Source: Bryum argenteum
Lineage: Eukaryota; Streptophyta; Bryopsida; Bryales; Bryaceae
Direction of reading: 5' to 3'
Assembly: GCA_037043015.1 (NCBI GenBank)
Contig: CM073322.1
Span: 34,121,364 to 34,185,363, forward strand
Length of the DNA: 64,000 nt
A program made the translations under genes and the position numbers. Below the pieces are notes generated by a model. It had not been told where the DNA came from and ran no database searches. It saw nothing but the letters and a program-made list of their open reading frames with translations. Shown here piece by piece: positions 25,102-38,240 of the stretch; positions within the stretch are counted from its first letter, which is position 1, and each line of letters starts with the position of its first letter.

Positions 25102-27230
25102 CTGTCTCAACCCATCAGGACAGTACTTTACTTCTTGCTGTAACTTAGTGCTCAAGTAGCACAAGGATTACCAGAAATATCAACATACACATCATGTCAT
25201 GTCCATTACTTGACCTCTTAAACGCCATGAATCTATGATGTTTTCCCTAGATCTTCTTGGTGTTACTTGGGAGCTTGAAACCTCAAGAATGTGATTTTCT
25301 ACCTTTATTCACTCCTAGATGTGACCAGTTTTTTTTCGTTTTCTTAATTCCAAATCAATTTTGACTACTACTTAGTAATCGACTATTGGATGTCTACCAT
25401 TTGAGAGATCAAAACATCCAAAGATTATCTCCAAATTTTTTTGAACTTTGATGCCACAATCAGTAACTCATCCAAGACTCATTCACAAAATTTGAACTTG
25501 AGAAGGCTTCAGATTTTTCAATTTTGTGAAGGTGTCACGATGTTATTTGAAAATTAACTTTGTGGTATTTGAGTTTTTGATATTCTTGTGGAATCCCCCA
25601 AATTTTATATTTGATTTGGTTCACTTTTGTGTTCACAAAGCCATGGGAGCCCCCAATTGATGTGTTACTTCTGGATTGCTCCTAGTTCAAAAGTAGAGTT
25701 AAATGTGGATTGTGAAGATTCTACTTGAAATTTTTGAGGCTGCCCTTGTAAAATTGGTAAACTTTTGACTCGCATCACTTTGCAATTTGAATGCTCACTT
25801 TGTAATTAATATATTTCAAAAAGAAAATTAGAAAGAAAACTTTTCAAGCTATTATTTTTTGACTCCAAACATATGATTTCTTGATGAACGTTTAAAAATT
25901 TGGAATTTGACTTTGCAAAATTTACCACATAGACTTTGCAATATAAGGAAAACCCAATAATAGACTTTGCAATATAAGGAAAACCCATTAAAAACCGTAG
26001 GCAAAATTATTACTTTTAACCTCTTCATCTAGGCTCCCTTAAATTGCTAAAACTCATTTCAGGTCTCAAGGAGAGTTATGGGTTAATATGGTGGATAATG
26101 TACATCTCTCCCTAGCCTTAACCATTTTTTATACATAAAAAGATATGTAGATGAGGTGCTTGAATATTCTACCGTATGTAATAGTACAATGTGAATTTTA
26201 TATGTGTGAAGCAAATGGTAAATTGCTATTGCAAACCGGTTTGTTAAGAGCCAAAGATAAATATGTTGTGAGAAGGTGGGCACTCTTGGGTACTTCTTTA
26301 AATACCAACATGGCTCTTGCTATAACAACCTTTCAATACTTTTACAAATTGTAACTTTGACAGTAAGTTTTAACTTTCATTAGTAGCACTCAATAATGAA
26401 ACCCAAGATGAATAAGTGTTGATTATGCTCCATGTCATGAAGCACATGCCAATTGGAGCCACATGACAAATGACATGGAGATTGTGAGTGGCAAGAAAGA
26501 GTGCATGCATTTCAATATGACATGTCAAGTTACAACTCATTAAAGACAACAAGTTACTTGCAATCATAATAATATCTTATTGAAGCTTCTTCATTTATAC
26601 CTGACAACACTTGTAATTTTGATTATAAGTCAATAGAATTTTACTGCAAAAAATAAAAATATTGAACGTCCCTTGTCAATACATTCTTTATAACAATAGG
26701 TTGTTTATCACTGGGTGCCCATTTCAAAGTGGTGATTTACACTAAAAAATGAGAGGCCAAAAATAAATTTATAAAGGCTAATGGGAGGCCAAAAATAAAT
26801 AAAATAAGGCTAATGGGAGGCCTAGGAATCCGGAAGCCAGAGAAATGTCATTTTACACTAAAGTTTTCAAGTTCAAGGGATAAGAGGAGAAAAGAATGAT
26901 ATGAACAACACTTTTGTCCTCAACGGCAAGAAAAGTGTATAATGATGAAGGCTCCTACGATTGTAGTTAGGCCTACCTCAATGAGGTGGGCCTTACTATA
27001 AATCCAGGGGCCATTGGTCTAAAACACCTTCACCAATCATTTATTATATTTAAAAATCATAAGAGCCTTCATAATTAATATACACTTTTATAGCAAGAGC
27101 TCTCCATGGAGGCTATTGTCCGTCTATATCTTTATACTAACCCAAAACCACTTTGTCCTGTGGCCATTGAGGTAAAGACATTACGAACAGACGCTGTATT
27201 CACGCCAATCTCTTATTGGAGATTGGAGTT

Positions 27231-27299
<69 letters not shown>

Positions 27300-28808
27300 T
27301 AACCCAAAGGTCATAGCTTCTCAAGCATTTGCCTCTCAAATATAGGCCACCGCCCAAGTGGAGGTTGGCCACATGCTTCTTGTTTGCACTGTAAAGGTGT
27401 CTAAGTCCTTGTGTTATGACCCTTTATATCATGTAAAAAACATATGTATCCAAAAATTATGATGTAAGGAAATTTACCTTTTAATTATCAATTTGGTTGA
27501 TTAACTTTAGTTGGAAATAAGTCTCTCAGAGGTACAAAAATACTAAAAAGCATCTCCATTTGTCTTCATGTAAACATGTTAGTAATAACATGATAGTCAA
27601 GGATGAATGAATAATTCTTGTAAGATACACTAAACAAACGAAATGTTGTAAAATCACCTTTGCAAACTACTATAGTATTGATATTCTATTTCAAAATCCT
27701 AATTGAGAAAATATGTCACTTGAAAGATACATCAAGGGGTAATTAAAGAATGTAAGAAGTTTATTAAAAAATGGTAAGGCAAATTATTGCAAATTTTAAT
27801 ATTATATTGAATAATAATAATGATGATTGTTATAAAAGGAGGCATAATTGCCAAACTTGGGAAAAACGGGGTCACAAACCCATATTACACCGAGAGGTGT
27901 CCATTGACGGCATCGGTGACATCAACAATTAAAGATTAGGGCAATATTTACCCTCAAATTGATTTATGCAAGCAGGGATTTGGAACGAACACGGAGGCGC
28001 GACCCTCAAGTGTTTAGTCCTTAGAGTCGAGGCAATAGGACCCTTCAAAAGCACCCTTGGAGAGCCCTTGCTACTCTTTAAACCATAATGATTGCCATTT
28101 ATGCAAAAAATACAACAAAAGGGCATCCAAGGGTTATTTTTTGACATGCCCTTTTCAATAATATTTTCTTTTCAAGTTTTGGAGAATTTTGCTTTGTTAT
28201 TTTCGCACAAGAAACTTGTTATAGAGTGAGTTACTAATCTCTTTTTAGTTTTTTTGATATTATATGTTATCTTGGTTATATATATACTTAAGAATATTCT
28301 TGATCTTGTATAACCTTTACATAGTGTATGGCGATGCAATTTAGTATGAAATGTAGGAATTATGGCTACAAAAAACGACAAGTCTTAGAAAAAGTTCATG
28401 GCGTAGAGGGTATAAAGATTGTATTGCTGTAAATACTGAAATGCCATGAAAGGGCCGTAATCGGTGCTGCTTCCCGTGCATGCGTGGAGATGCAAGTCTC
28501 GATGAGCACCGATATTGAAACTCTTTGGTCTGTCCGGCCACGAGGCGCGCGGACCAAGCATACAAATAGGATATGTGACCACAAGCTGCATTCTCACTAT
28601 GCAGTGTGCTGTACTGTATAAAGGCGTGCGTGAATAGCTATAGAGGCTTTTTTCTGCCGTGGAGCTTGAGTTCGAATGGCATCTGCGCTGAGTAGTCCCT
28701 TTGAATTCTGTTTGCGTCCCCGCGCATTCTCTTCGACGGTTTGGTTCTTTAAACATTCTTGCTCCTCTGATCTCTGATGATCTCGCCTCCTCCCCCTCCT
28801 CGTTCGCC
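25102..28808. other. AT-rich repeat-containing intergenic region
   Basis: No gene is supported. It holds a tandem duplication of TAGACTTTGCAATATAAGGA (25929-25990), a duplicated GAGGCCAAAAATAAAT unit (26752-26822), a TA microsatellite and, in the last 400 bases, the GC-richer promoter and 5' UTR of the transporter gene. Sequence near 25625-25710 resembles that near 60395-60440. Confidence 0.5.
27233..27298. repeat. (TA)n microsatellite, about 33 units
   Basis: An almost perfect run of alternating T and A over about 66 bases, flanked by unique sequence. It is likely to be length-polymorphic. Confidence 0.95.
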
Positions 28809-28823
28809 ATGGCCTGCGTGTGA
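28809..28823 (+). promoter_or_regulatory. Four-codon upstream ORF (MACV-stop) before the transporter start
   Basis: An ATG in strong context (GCCATGG) opens ATG GCC TGC GTG TGA. It ends three bases before the main ATG at 28827 and is in the same frame as it. Such a minimal uORF would be expected to reduce initiation at the main start, or tie it to reinitiation or readthrough. The function is inferred. Confidence 0.5.
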
Positions 28824-28826
28824 GTC

Positions 28827-30958
28827 ATGGCGTGGGCATCCCTCCGCGTGGTGGTGCTGGGATGCGTTGCTTTCGTCATATGGTGGTCCTTCGCAGTGTT
28901 TCCCGAGGTGCCCTTTCTCCCCATCGGTCGCACGGCCGGCTCCATCTTAGGGGCCACGCTCATGGTCGTCTTCCAAGTCATCTCGCCCAATGCTGCCTTC
29001 GCTGCCGTGGATCTTCCAATTTTGGGTCTTCTCTGGGGAACCATGGTCATCAGTGTTTACCTCAAGCGAGCTGGTCTCTTCAAGCACTTGGAAAAATTAA
29101 TGATGTGGAAATCGCGCGGCGGTCTGGATTTCCTCTGGCGACTGTGCCTACTGTCCGCCTTGTCCAGCGCTTTGTTCACCAACGACACCACCTGTGTTGT
29201 CCTGACAGGCTTCGTGCTGGAACTTTGTAAGCAAAAAAGACTCCACTACAAGCCCTTTCTCATAGCCCTTGCTTGTAGCTCCAATATCGGCTCAGCAGCC
29301 ACTCCAATCGGTAACCCACAGAATCTCGTCATCGCTCTCTACAGCAAAATCAGCTTTGGGCGCTTCATAGCTGGGGAGCTTCCCGCTGTGGTTCTGGGGC
29401 TGGTGGTGAACACTCTGTTATTGATAGTGGTCTACGGTCGGTCACTTTCTTTAAAAGCAGGGGATTCTTTGCCGACCCCACAAATAGGCGATCCCTCGGT
29501 AAAGTTACAGATCTTTACAACGGAAAGTGATGTAAGTGTGCGGGCGAGTTCTGTGCTAGACAACGGTGAAGTGGGAAGCGGGGATGCACTTAGGCATACT
29601 GAAGGAGAAATTACCTTTCATTACGACAGGACAAGTCAGACGTTGCCTGAGCCAGTGATGAGGGTGGTATCTGGGGCAGTCTTGAAAGCTTCGGGTGCGG
29701 CAGTGTCAATGGCAGTTGGGAATGCGGATCAAGGGACACAGCCTGGCGAGGAAAGTATGCCGAAGAAGAGGAACCTTCGCAAGGTCCTGGCTCTGGTAGG
29801 TGGAGTAGTGTGTGGAAAGAGATGTGTTGATATGTTGGGACAGCAACAGAAGCGCTTTAGAGAGCTGTGGAAGAAATACCTCTGGAAAGCTAGCGTTTAC
29901 CTTGTGACGCTGGGAATGCTGGCTGCTCTTTTGGCGGGGCTGAGTCTCCCCTGGAGCGCAATTACGGCTGCCGTAGTCATGACCATACTTGATTTCTCAG
30001 ATGCTGGTCCAAATCTTGACCAGGTTCCCTGCTCCCCTGGACTCTTGCGCTGAACACATGATCTCCTTTTTTGGTCCGTGTATTTGTGCTGAGTGTCCTT
30101 AGATACTATTGTCATACCACATGTCTGTTTGTTAATGTTGTGATGATGCTAAGCAGAAGGACGATGTTTCCACGTTCGAAGTGCACGAATGCCCATTAAA
30201 TGAGTGTCATTTATTAGGTGGAGTCGATTGTACAATTCCCGAAGCGAGCTCATATTCTTCAAGGGGCTTGCTGATTGCAGAAAATAATGTGAAACTTATC
30301 CTTGGAATGCTTCTCATGCAGGTGTCATATGCCTTGCTGGTTTTCTTCTCTGGTATGTTCATTGCTACATCTGGCTTTAATAACACAGGCGCTCCTGAAG
30401 AATTCTGGTTAGCAGTGGAACCACATTCTCGAATCGATTCTGCAAGCGGGATCAGCGTGCTGTCCTCAGTTGTTACTGTTCTCTCGAATGTGGTATCCAA
30501 TGTTCCCACAGGTGCTGATTACTTCTGGTCATTACTCTTCTTACTCTCGCACATGTAAAAGTGCAGGGTTCATTGGGATGATTCCTACTACCTGCGAGGA
30601 TGACCTGTGGATTGGTGTTGGTTAATATGCAGTTATACTGTTGGGGCCAAGAGTGGCAGCATCAGCAGCTACTACCTCTGGTGCAAGTTCTGACAAGGCA
30701 TGGCTTATCTTAGCGTGGGTGAGCACAGTAGCTGGAAATTTAACCTTAGTGGGATCTGCTGCGAACTTGATTGTGTGCGAACAAGCCAGACCAAGGCAGG
30801 CAGACAAAGTGCGTCGGGAAGGGCAGTCGACGGGTCTCCAAGGACCTGATCGAGCAACGTACGACCTGACATTCTGGAACCATCTGAAATTTGGATTCCC
30901 ATCTACTTTGATTGTCATCGCCGTGGGTTTGCTGCCTCTGGCGTTCCGGAAATTCTGA
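28827..30958 (+). CDS. Lsi2/ArsB-type ion transporter (silicon or arsenite efflux family)
   Basis: Three exons join in phase (28827-30023, 30322-30511, 30633-30958) to 570 residues. The protein has the PF03600 (CitM/ArsB) pattern seen in plant Lsi2: [38 protein letters not shown], and [20 protein letters not shown], with the NPQN signature of the ion-binding re-entrant loop. The second half repeats it: [35 protein letters not shown] and [20 protein letters not shown] long hydrophilic loop (about residues 215-360) divides the two halves. Plant Lsi2 is a plasma-membrane efflux carrier for silicic acid that also carries arsenite. Substrate here is inferred from family only. The protein is somewhat longer than typical Lsi2 because of the loop. 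Confidence 0.88.
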
Positions 30959-33021
30959 AGGAAGCCGCAGCGGTTTAGGCGACTCACCCGTCATTCGTAT
31001 GGTACCGATCCTAATCTCTGAAGGCATTCAAACGACAGGTGCCAGACTTGGATGATTGACACTGGATTCGAGAGACTTGTGAGACACCAGGAGAAGTATA
31101 CTGTATTAGTGCTTGTAGATTGTGTTGTAGATGTTTGTAGATTCTCATTGGACGAATATGCAGGAGATGTGGAGAAGCACTTGGAAAGCGTCCGGCGGGA
31201 GTTGCAATTCCCCGTACTCATACTAATGACGGGCGTTTCTCTTAGACCCTCGGACCTCCTTAAGGTACATTCGCACAAAACCCTGGGACCCCCTTAATGT
31301 ACATACATTAAAACTTTGATCAGTGGGAAATAATTCGTATACCTGAGGTGTTGTATGGTTGAGGTATCTTGTATTAAGGTGTTCCGTATTTGGAATGTAG
31401 TCGCGGTAATACAACTTAGTGTTGTAATCTAGAGGATAGGAATGCCATTAGAACCTTATTTTAAAATGCCTCCAGGATGTTAGGTCTGCCGCACCAGGAA
31501 ATTGCTGTACTTTAGCTTTGACAACACGACACGACTTCGAGAATACTGATATACGTGTGTACTTCCTACATGTGCTTTGCCGCCGTGTACAGGAGAGCTT
31601 TCTTGGATTCTGGTGAAGCCTCATCATGCACATGATATACATTTTTGACCGTCGAATTCCGTGAGCAGAGCGATAGTATCTCTGGAGGGCTTCTGCTATT
31701 CTTCGTTGCTTCAACGCGTTACGTTGGCAGGTATGTCATGATTCCACCTTTAGGTAGTTACTTGTTTGCTTTCAATTGATTTTTTGTGAGACATTTGAGC
31801 GTAGTCTTTGTTTTTTTCTAAGCGCTTATAGAAGCTCTTTGTTTATGCAGAACATAGTTGTCAGTGGTTATCTCGGTTTAATCAGCAAATTTCTGACACG
31901 TTCTGCATCTATGCCCACGAAAGCAAGTAGCACTGATTAACCAAGATCAGTTTCGGTCGAAACGAATTGATATCTTAGTAGTTGCAGTTCAGTGCTCCTC
32001 CACTAATAACAGTAGATCATCGCTCTTTGACAATGAATACAGGTTGTCACAGAAATGATTCAAATCTCGAACCTCGTGTGTCGGATAACTACACGATATC
32101 AATCCAATATAAGAACACATTGTAGCCGATCTTTTATTTTCGAGATTGAGTTGGAACATAAAGTGATGAGTGCTAAGTGTTGGTCTGTGGCTGGGGTTAA
32201 AGCTGTAGTGAAAGCTGATGGAGTTATTGGGTGGAAACTTTAGAAGGGAACATTCGATTCTGATTCTTGCGTGTAGAGATCAAGATCTGAGTAGTGAGTA
32301 CGCCTCGGCTCTTGAGAGTAGGTTCTGAATAGACTACCATATTTGACTAGTGTGTGAATTGTGATGACAGCGCCCCACACGGATGTACTTCTTACGTAAT
32401 TTCTCTGTAACTTCAAATACATCTGTTGCAGTATGTTTCTTTAGGTCTTTGCTGCGTCTCTTCCTCACTTATTCATTGAGTATATGAGCATCTTTCTCAA
32501 TTCCTGGTGCAAGCAGAAAGTGAGAAAGGACGGACATACTGTCGAATCTCGCCTGTTTTAAGAGCCCATTACTGATGCTTCAGCATATTCGATCCTGTCC
32601 TTTGACTAGTGTCGGGCCGATTTCCGATAACCTCAATTCCTAGAATCTATTATTTCTTCTTGAAATCCGAAAGGCCAGCGGTTTACCGGTCGGTAGCATG
32701 AGATTGGGATCAGGATCGTCCTTTTCATTCATGGAAAGAGCTTGTATTGATGCAACTGGGCCCCTCCGTTGATCTAGAGATAGCAATGTGAAAAAGATAT
32801 ACCTACATCACCTGCAGCAATGTTTCTGTTGTATCTTTGCAAATCAATCTCAGCAGTGAAAGCTTATTTGCTGGATTTGTCGTCGGTCTGTTCGTGCAGT
32901 CCTGACTGATTTGTTGCTTGCTTTCAGATCGGAGAATGGGTTGGACAACAAGCTCTGGAAGTGGTTAATGCAAGCAGGTGCTCCTTCCTCGATTACAAGT
33001 TGTGAATATGATGTGGAGGAC
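30959..33021. other. Intergenic, no supported gene
   Basis: 3' flank of the transporter followed by AT-rich sequence with short frames only. Confidence 0.45.
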
Positions 33022-33789
33022 TTAGGGTCCCTTTACACTATGTTCCATGAAGATTGACCATGGTCTTCGAAAATTTGTGATTGGAGAGTAAAGTGCTCTT
33101 GGTCCCATTTGGCTTTACATTAGCTTGAAAAAAGGAGAATGACCACTAATTTTGAGGTCCCCAAAGTATGCTAAATTTTGCATAGTGGATAATGTTTTCA
33201 TGGTCTCCTTGATTATAGTTGAGTCGGGGCAAATACCTCGACTCAATTACAATCAAGAAGACCATGAGGCTTCAAAATCATTGATTGGCCAGTGTTCAAT
33301 TATTTTAATAGAGAGGAGGAAAAAGGGGAGGAAAAAGGGGAGGGGAAGAGAGAGAATGATGAGGATTTATAATAGAATATTGAGATGAAAGTTCTCCTAG
33401 TCCAAATCCACTCTACACTACAAGAGCAATGATCGGGAAAAACCGACGGCTAGTGTATTATCAGCCGATGGATTTAGCTCATTGGCCGGTCCATTTTTGA
33501 AACCACCGGCTAAAAACCGATGAAAATTAGAAATAAATTTCTATTCTCAGTATAAAATGAGAAAATTGCCGGAAGAAATCTCTGAAAAACCGATTAGGTG
33601 TGGGAAATGCCGGTTATTAGCCAGTAAAAGCCAAAAAATTCCCCGAACCCTGTACAAGAGTGACCAAGCCACTCAAAAATCCATTTTTGATTTATCATGG
33701 TCACGGCTCTTGGCCAAGAGCCATGACCATGAAAATTATTTTATTTTTCTTGGTCATGGCTCTTGGTCCATAGTGTAAAGGGACCCTTA
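33022..33789. mobile_element. Harbinger/Tourist-like non-autonomous element
   Basis: Terminal inverted repeats GGGTCCCTTTACACTATG (33025) and its complement ending at 33786 enclose 762 bases. The trinucleotide TTA is duplicated directly outside both ends, the target-site signature of the PIF/Harbinger group. The interior has no transposase frame. It includes an internal hairpin at 33198-33268 and a purine-rich AGGAAAAAGGGG repeat at about 33315-33345. Confidence 0.75.
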
Positions 33790-34539
33790 ACTGCTTTGTT
33801 CATCCAAGTTTTGGTTGAAATAGGAAGATTCTTCTTGGAGAATCCAGGATCCAAATAGATTGTATGGAGTTATAATATCTCTTGATGGACCTCTGAAATT
33901 ACAACTTTCATCAATATGGTCGTTCTAAAGTAATTTGTGGGGAAGATTGTTGGCCCTCTAAGCTTGGACTACCTTTATATAGGAATATGACTTCAATTTC
34001 TCTCATCGGTATTTAATCGAGCTTCTGGTTATTTACTCATCAGCATATTAATAATGACTCATCAAGTAGCTAGACCAAGTAATAAATCAATCAATGTTAT
34101 CAATTAAATGTTTCCCTTGCAAGCATGCACTTCATGGTCTCATTTTGAAATTATGATGCGTCAATACAGTCAGTTCAACTAAGTGACATGGTGCAATTAC
34201 TTATGTTATTTACCACCATGTGCAAATAACCTTAATCTTCTCAAATTTTCATATTTTTAGGCTTGAATTCACGAGCATCCTTACCCCCATAATGCCGGAT
34301 CACGACGAATGGATAAGTATGGAAATTTGGACGGCAACCCTTTGGAAATGAGCAGGTCATCCAACTGTAAATCCCTCTTGGCTACTCTTACGGTGGTGGG
34401 AGATATTGTGTATACACAGCTTACTTCGTTCATGACCATAACCATATGTACCCATCAAATTCCTACATCAGTTTCAGGTTTGTCCAAATCGTTCTTTTGA
34501 TGCCATGTCAGGTGAGGGAAGAGATTGAGTGCTGCGGAG

Positions 34540-34719
34540 ATGACTACTCACAATTTTTAGGCAAGAGATGCTGTTGAAGTTGAAGCTTTCTTCCTCAAGC
34601 ACCTGCAAGATTTCAGCCCGAACACATTGTTGCCATTCTGGATAGTGTGCAAGCATTAATAAGGTGAAGCCCATTAAATTCACTGTCCGATCCGACCCAC
34701 GAAGTAGAAATTCTTGCAA
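34540..34719 (-). pseudogene. Cytochrome P450 fragment (I-helix region)
   Basis: A minus-strand frame reads LLRGSDRTVNLMGFTLLMLA then HYPEWQQCVRAEILQVLEE. This is the P450 I-helix to J-helix pattern, in which ...ETT..L..WT..LL..HPEWQ..+R.E+ is normal. The AGxET oxygen-activation motif is replaced by GSDRT, and no haem-binding region (FxxGxRxCxG) or other exons were found nearby. It is therefore a decayed gene fragment and not a working enzyme. Confidence 0.6.
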
Positions 34720-34747
34720 TTCTCAACAATTGAGCCTTGATTTGTCT

Positions 34748-34810
34748 CGATGCACCTTAGCCGCTTCAGAGTCTATCAACGATGCACCTTAGCCGCTTCA
34801 GAGTCTATCG
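34748..34810. repeat. Two-copy tandem duplication, about 31 bp
   Basis: The unit GATGCACCTTAGCCGCTTCA plus AGTCTATC occurs twice in a row, essentially identical. Confidence 0.85.
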
Positions 34811-37800
34811 ACTGTGTAGACTTTGATATTTTCATAGAGAAGAGTAATCATCAGGTTTGATTCATATGCTTCGTTCATCTGTTTTATAGAGCTGTCTTGA
34901 ATATCATAGAAAGATTTCTCTTAGAGATTTTGATTTGTGGATATGTTGTGTGGATATAATCATTATGCCATTACTATTAGTATTATTCTCGTCTTGTGCA
35001 CGTTTACAGCTTTCATCACTATATTTGTGTTGACTTTTCGAGAACGCATTGTTGTTTGTCTTTCAATGAGAACAATCTTTTTTAGCAGTTGCTTACATAG
35101 TCTACATCTTTCTTGAAGTAAAGCTCATTGGTATGAAGGGATATGATATAGATTTACCACTTCATGTGTTTCTAAAGAAGTGTCTAGTGTGCCCTATAAC
35201 TTTGGTTCAAGTGTATTTAAAAAATTAACACAAAAATCTGAGCTTCTTCATTCAACTTATTTTAGTATTGCAGTTTTAAGGATGTATCTTAACCCAAAAA
35301 TTAAGAAAATACATGGTCCTTGAGGAGTTGTATCTCCTTCACCCACTATTGGATTTTAATTTGATTTGTGGAACTAAATCTCAATATATTTTGGCAAGAA
35401 CCTGTGTTTACTCCAAGAGTGAGGAAGGTATGGCACATTTTAGTGCAATCAGTCTAGTTTTGGAATCCTTTTCCTTTGAAACTTTTGGGGTATTTTCACC
35501 ATTGCAAGACTATTATGTAAGCATTCTATTTTTTTGAAGACTGTGCTTGATATATGAGTGTCTTCAAGATGAATGTCACCAACTTCTAGTGTGAGATATT
35601 TTGAATAGAGTAGGTTTGTCTGAGAAATATCACATTGAAGTGAAAATTGTGTAATTTTGTAAATGTCTTTGAAATTGATATGTTATGCAATCTACAAGGG
35701 CTCACGACTAAACTAGTTTATTACAAGATAGTACATTGGGATCTTCATAACTTACCTACATTTCATTTATGAGACTTCTTTAGAATTGTGATTTATAATT
35801 GAATTAGCGTAGGATATTTGAAGGTCTATCAAGCTTGCATTTGCTCAATCTATGAATAGTAAATAATTACTGTATCTTTCTAACAAGACCATCCAACTTT
35901 TAATCTCCATCTTCTTTGTAAGTTCTCAATCTTAAAGTTCAAAATCTCATTTGTGGTAGGCTAAAATCTACCAAGCATTGTGGAACATACTCAAATTTTG
36001 CATCAAAGTCTTCATATCTACCCCCAAAAAATTTAGCTCTCTCACCTTCAAAATTCACCAGAAGTCTATATATTACATTTTTTTAATGTGTTTACATTGT
36101 TTTCAGTTTATTTGTTTTTGCTACACCTGAAAGTGATCCCAATGCTTGTTTCTATTTTCAGTTTCTATTGCGATGAATTGTCATAAGCCTTTTTTAGTAA
36201 TAGAAGAGAAGCCATTGTTTTTGAATATCGAGATACCACTATGTAACTTTTCACAAGGTTTATAAGTTCTATGAGATTGGAAATTTTGTATTTAATTCAC
36301 TAGGAACAAAATTTGAAAGGGTTGCAATTTCCCAATATTTTATATACAGTTTTTCAGGTCTAGGAACCATGATTGCACTTTCTTTTACTGTAAGGGAGAA
36401 AATGTTCTTAACCAACTTTGATAATTGTTTACAAAGTTGTGCATTGTGTTATAAACATGTCTTTGTAGCTTCAACATTCTTGTAGCAAGTCACCCTTGTT
36501 GGTGTTTCTGTCTTGAACAATTTACCATTTTGTTGTTGCTCTTGTGATTATGTGAAGGTGATCCAGGTTCGAAAATATGGAAGTACTTTAGGACCGATCG
36601 AAATGGGTGTTGGTAGCCTAAAAGGACAGTGGCCACGACGGGCGCCTGCAGCGGCGTGGAGGACGCCGTTGCCGTGGGAGGCGACGACCCTGAATTTTCG
36701 TCGCGGTCGGGAGTTGGTTCATGAAATGAGACTCGGAGCTCGAATATTCCGCCTCCCGCGCCTTGCAACTGCCACTTCCCCCCAACCAGGATCTCAATCC
36801 TCGCTCCGATCGACCCCCACCCCTCTCCTTCCATCGCTTTCTCTTCGCATTCCTCGTCCACGCTTCACACTTTCTTCACTTTTTCTCTTCGGTGTTGCTC
36901 TAGCACGGAGTTAGCCATCGTCAGCTTAGTTGGCATTGCGCGCATTGCGGAATTCTACATGATTTTTGTGCACATTCCACGTCCGAACTGTCACCACGTA
37001 TGCTTTGCTTGACTCCATGAAGCAGGATCGTTAATGTGCGCTAGCTGCTCTCGTCACCCACAGGCCTCAGCACTGCATCCCTTTCCGGTACTCAACGCGC
37101 TCCGTCTCGCTGAAGCTATATTCTAATTTTGGATTTTGTTATGTCAGCCTGAAATTTTCTGTTGAATGGCACTCCTGGGTGGATCGCTCAAGCAGTTTGG
37201 ACGTACTCCGTGATTTTGAGCATTTGTCATGTGGAGATGTTTCTTTGTTTACAATGAGGGTGCTAATTCAAGGCTTGACATAGTTTGGCGCTAGCAGATT
37301 AGTAATGTCGGCAGAGCATACCGATCCTCTGCTCTTGAGAGAGGTCATCATAATGCGCTTTGAGACAATACTTGTTCATGTTCGTAACATAATCAGCTTG
37401 TTTGATGTACTGAAAATTAATCAGATGTTGATTGTTGTTGTGAGTGAGAACGTTCATTTTTGGCTTTCTAGAATTCTGGCGCTGCGCATGGACGCACATT
37501 ATCGTTTTACCTCCCACTTACATTCAATCAGCCAGTTGTGGAAACTAATTATCAGGGTCTAACACCAATCGCTTACGCTCTCACTTTCTCACTTTATTAG
37601 TTTCTAGGACTCGATGTTTTTTCCTACGTAAGTGTCTTGCTTTCGCAGGAGGACCGGGCTGCTTTGGTGTGCTGCGAGCTTGTAAATTGATCGAGACTTC
37701 TGATTGTTTTCTCTCTCGTGTTTGTTTTGAAGGTGATTTCACGCAACGGACGTATGGAGCAAAGTAGGAAGACGTATGAAGATATCTGTGCACCTATCAT

Positions 37801-38240
37801 CTTCGCTCAGCAGCATCGTAGACAATATGCGATGTCGAGTTCAGCTTCATTTATTCCTTTCTACACCTCTGCTGATATCTGACGGCCCTAAAGCGGAAGA
37901 ATGAGATAACCTTCTTGAAGGCATAAAGATGGACTGAAGCAATTCCATGTTGAATGTCGATATATGGAAGTTTGTCAAACCAGGTTAAGGAGGTGCATTT
38001 GCTGGTGCATCAATGTAGCTTGAGATTCATGTAGAACAACCTTATATCCTCTAGCAGGTCAGATGATGAGTAAATGGCATTGAAACATCATTTATGGATT
38101 GAACGCTGGTGAATTGGGTGGTGTACTAAAACGCGACGTGTTGGAAAACTGAAACTGAATTCAACTGATGAACGACACCAATATTCTCCGGTGGTAGTTG
38201 TAGCGGAACTGCCCTCAACCTAAAAAGGTTGAAGAGCGAG

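Larger units (their letters stand above)
33790..38240. other. Long intergenic region with a P450 relic and a GC-rich island
   Basis: Mostly AT-rich. It contains the P450 relic at 34.5-34.7 kb and a short tandem duplication at 34748-34810. A GC-rich island at about 36590-36900 has a minus-strand frame (ATG at 36834, end 36490, 114 residues beginning MEGEGWGSIGARIEILVGGK) that I cannot identify. The promoter and 5' UTR of the OVATE gene are at the right end. Confidence 0.45.

Noticed and set aside
27106..27345. Frame with a long Ile-Tyr repeat
   Set aside because: It is the translation of the TA microsatellite.
28385..29050. 221-codon minus-strand frame opposite the transporter
   Set aside because: It is antisense to a well-supported exon and has no domain content.
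36490..36834. Minus-strand 114-codon frame in a GC-rich island
   Set aside because: Its composition is gene-like, but there is no family match I recognise and no splice partner; the opposite strand is open too.
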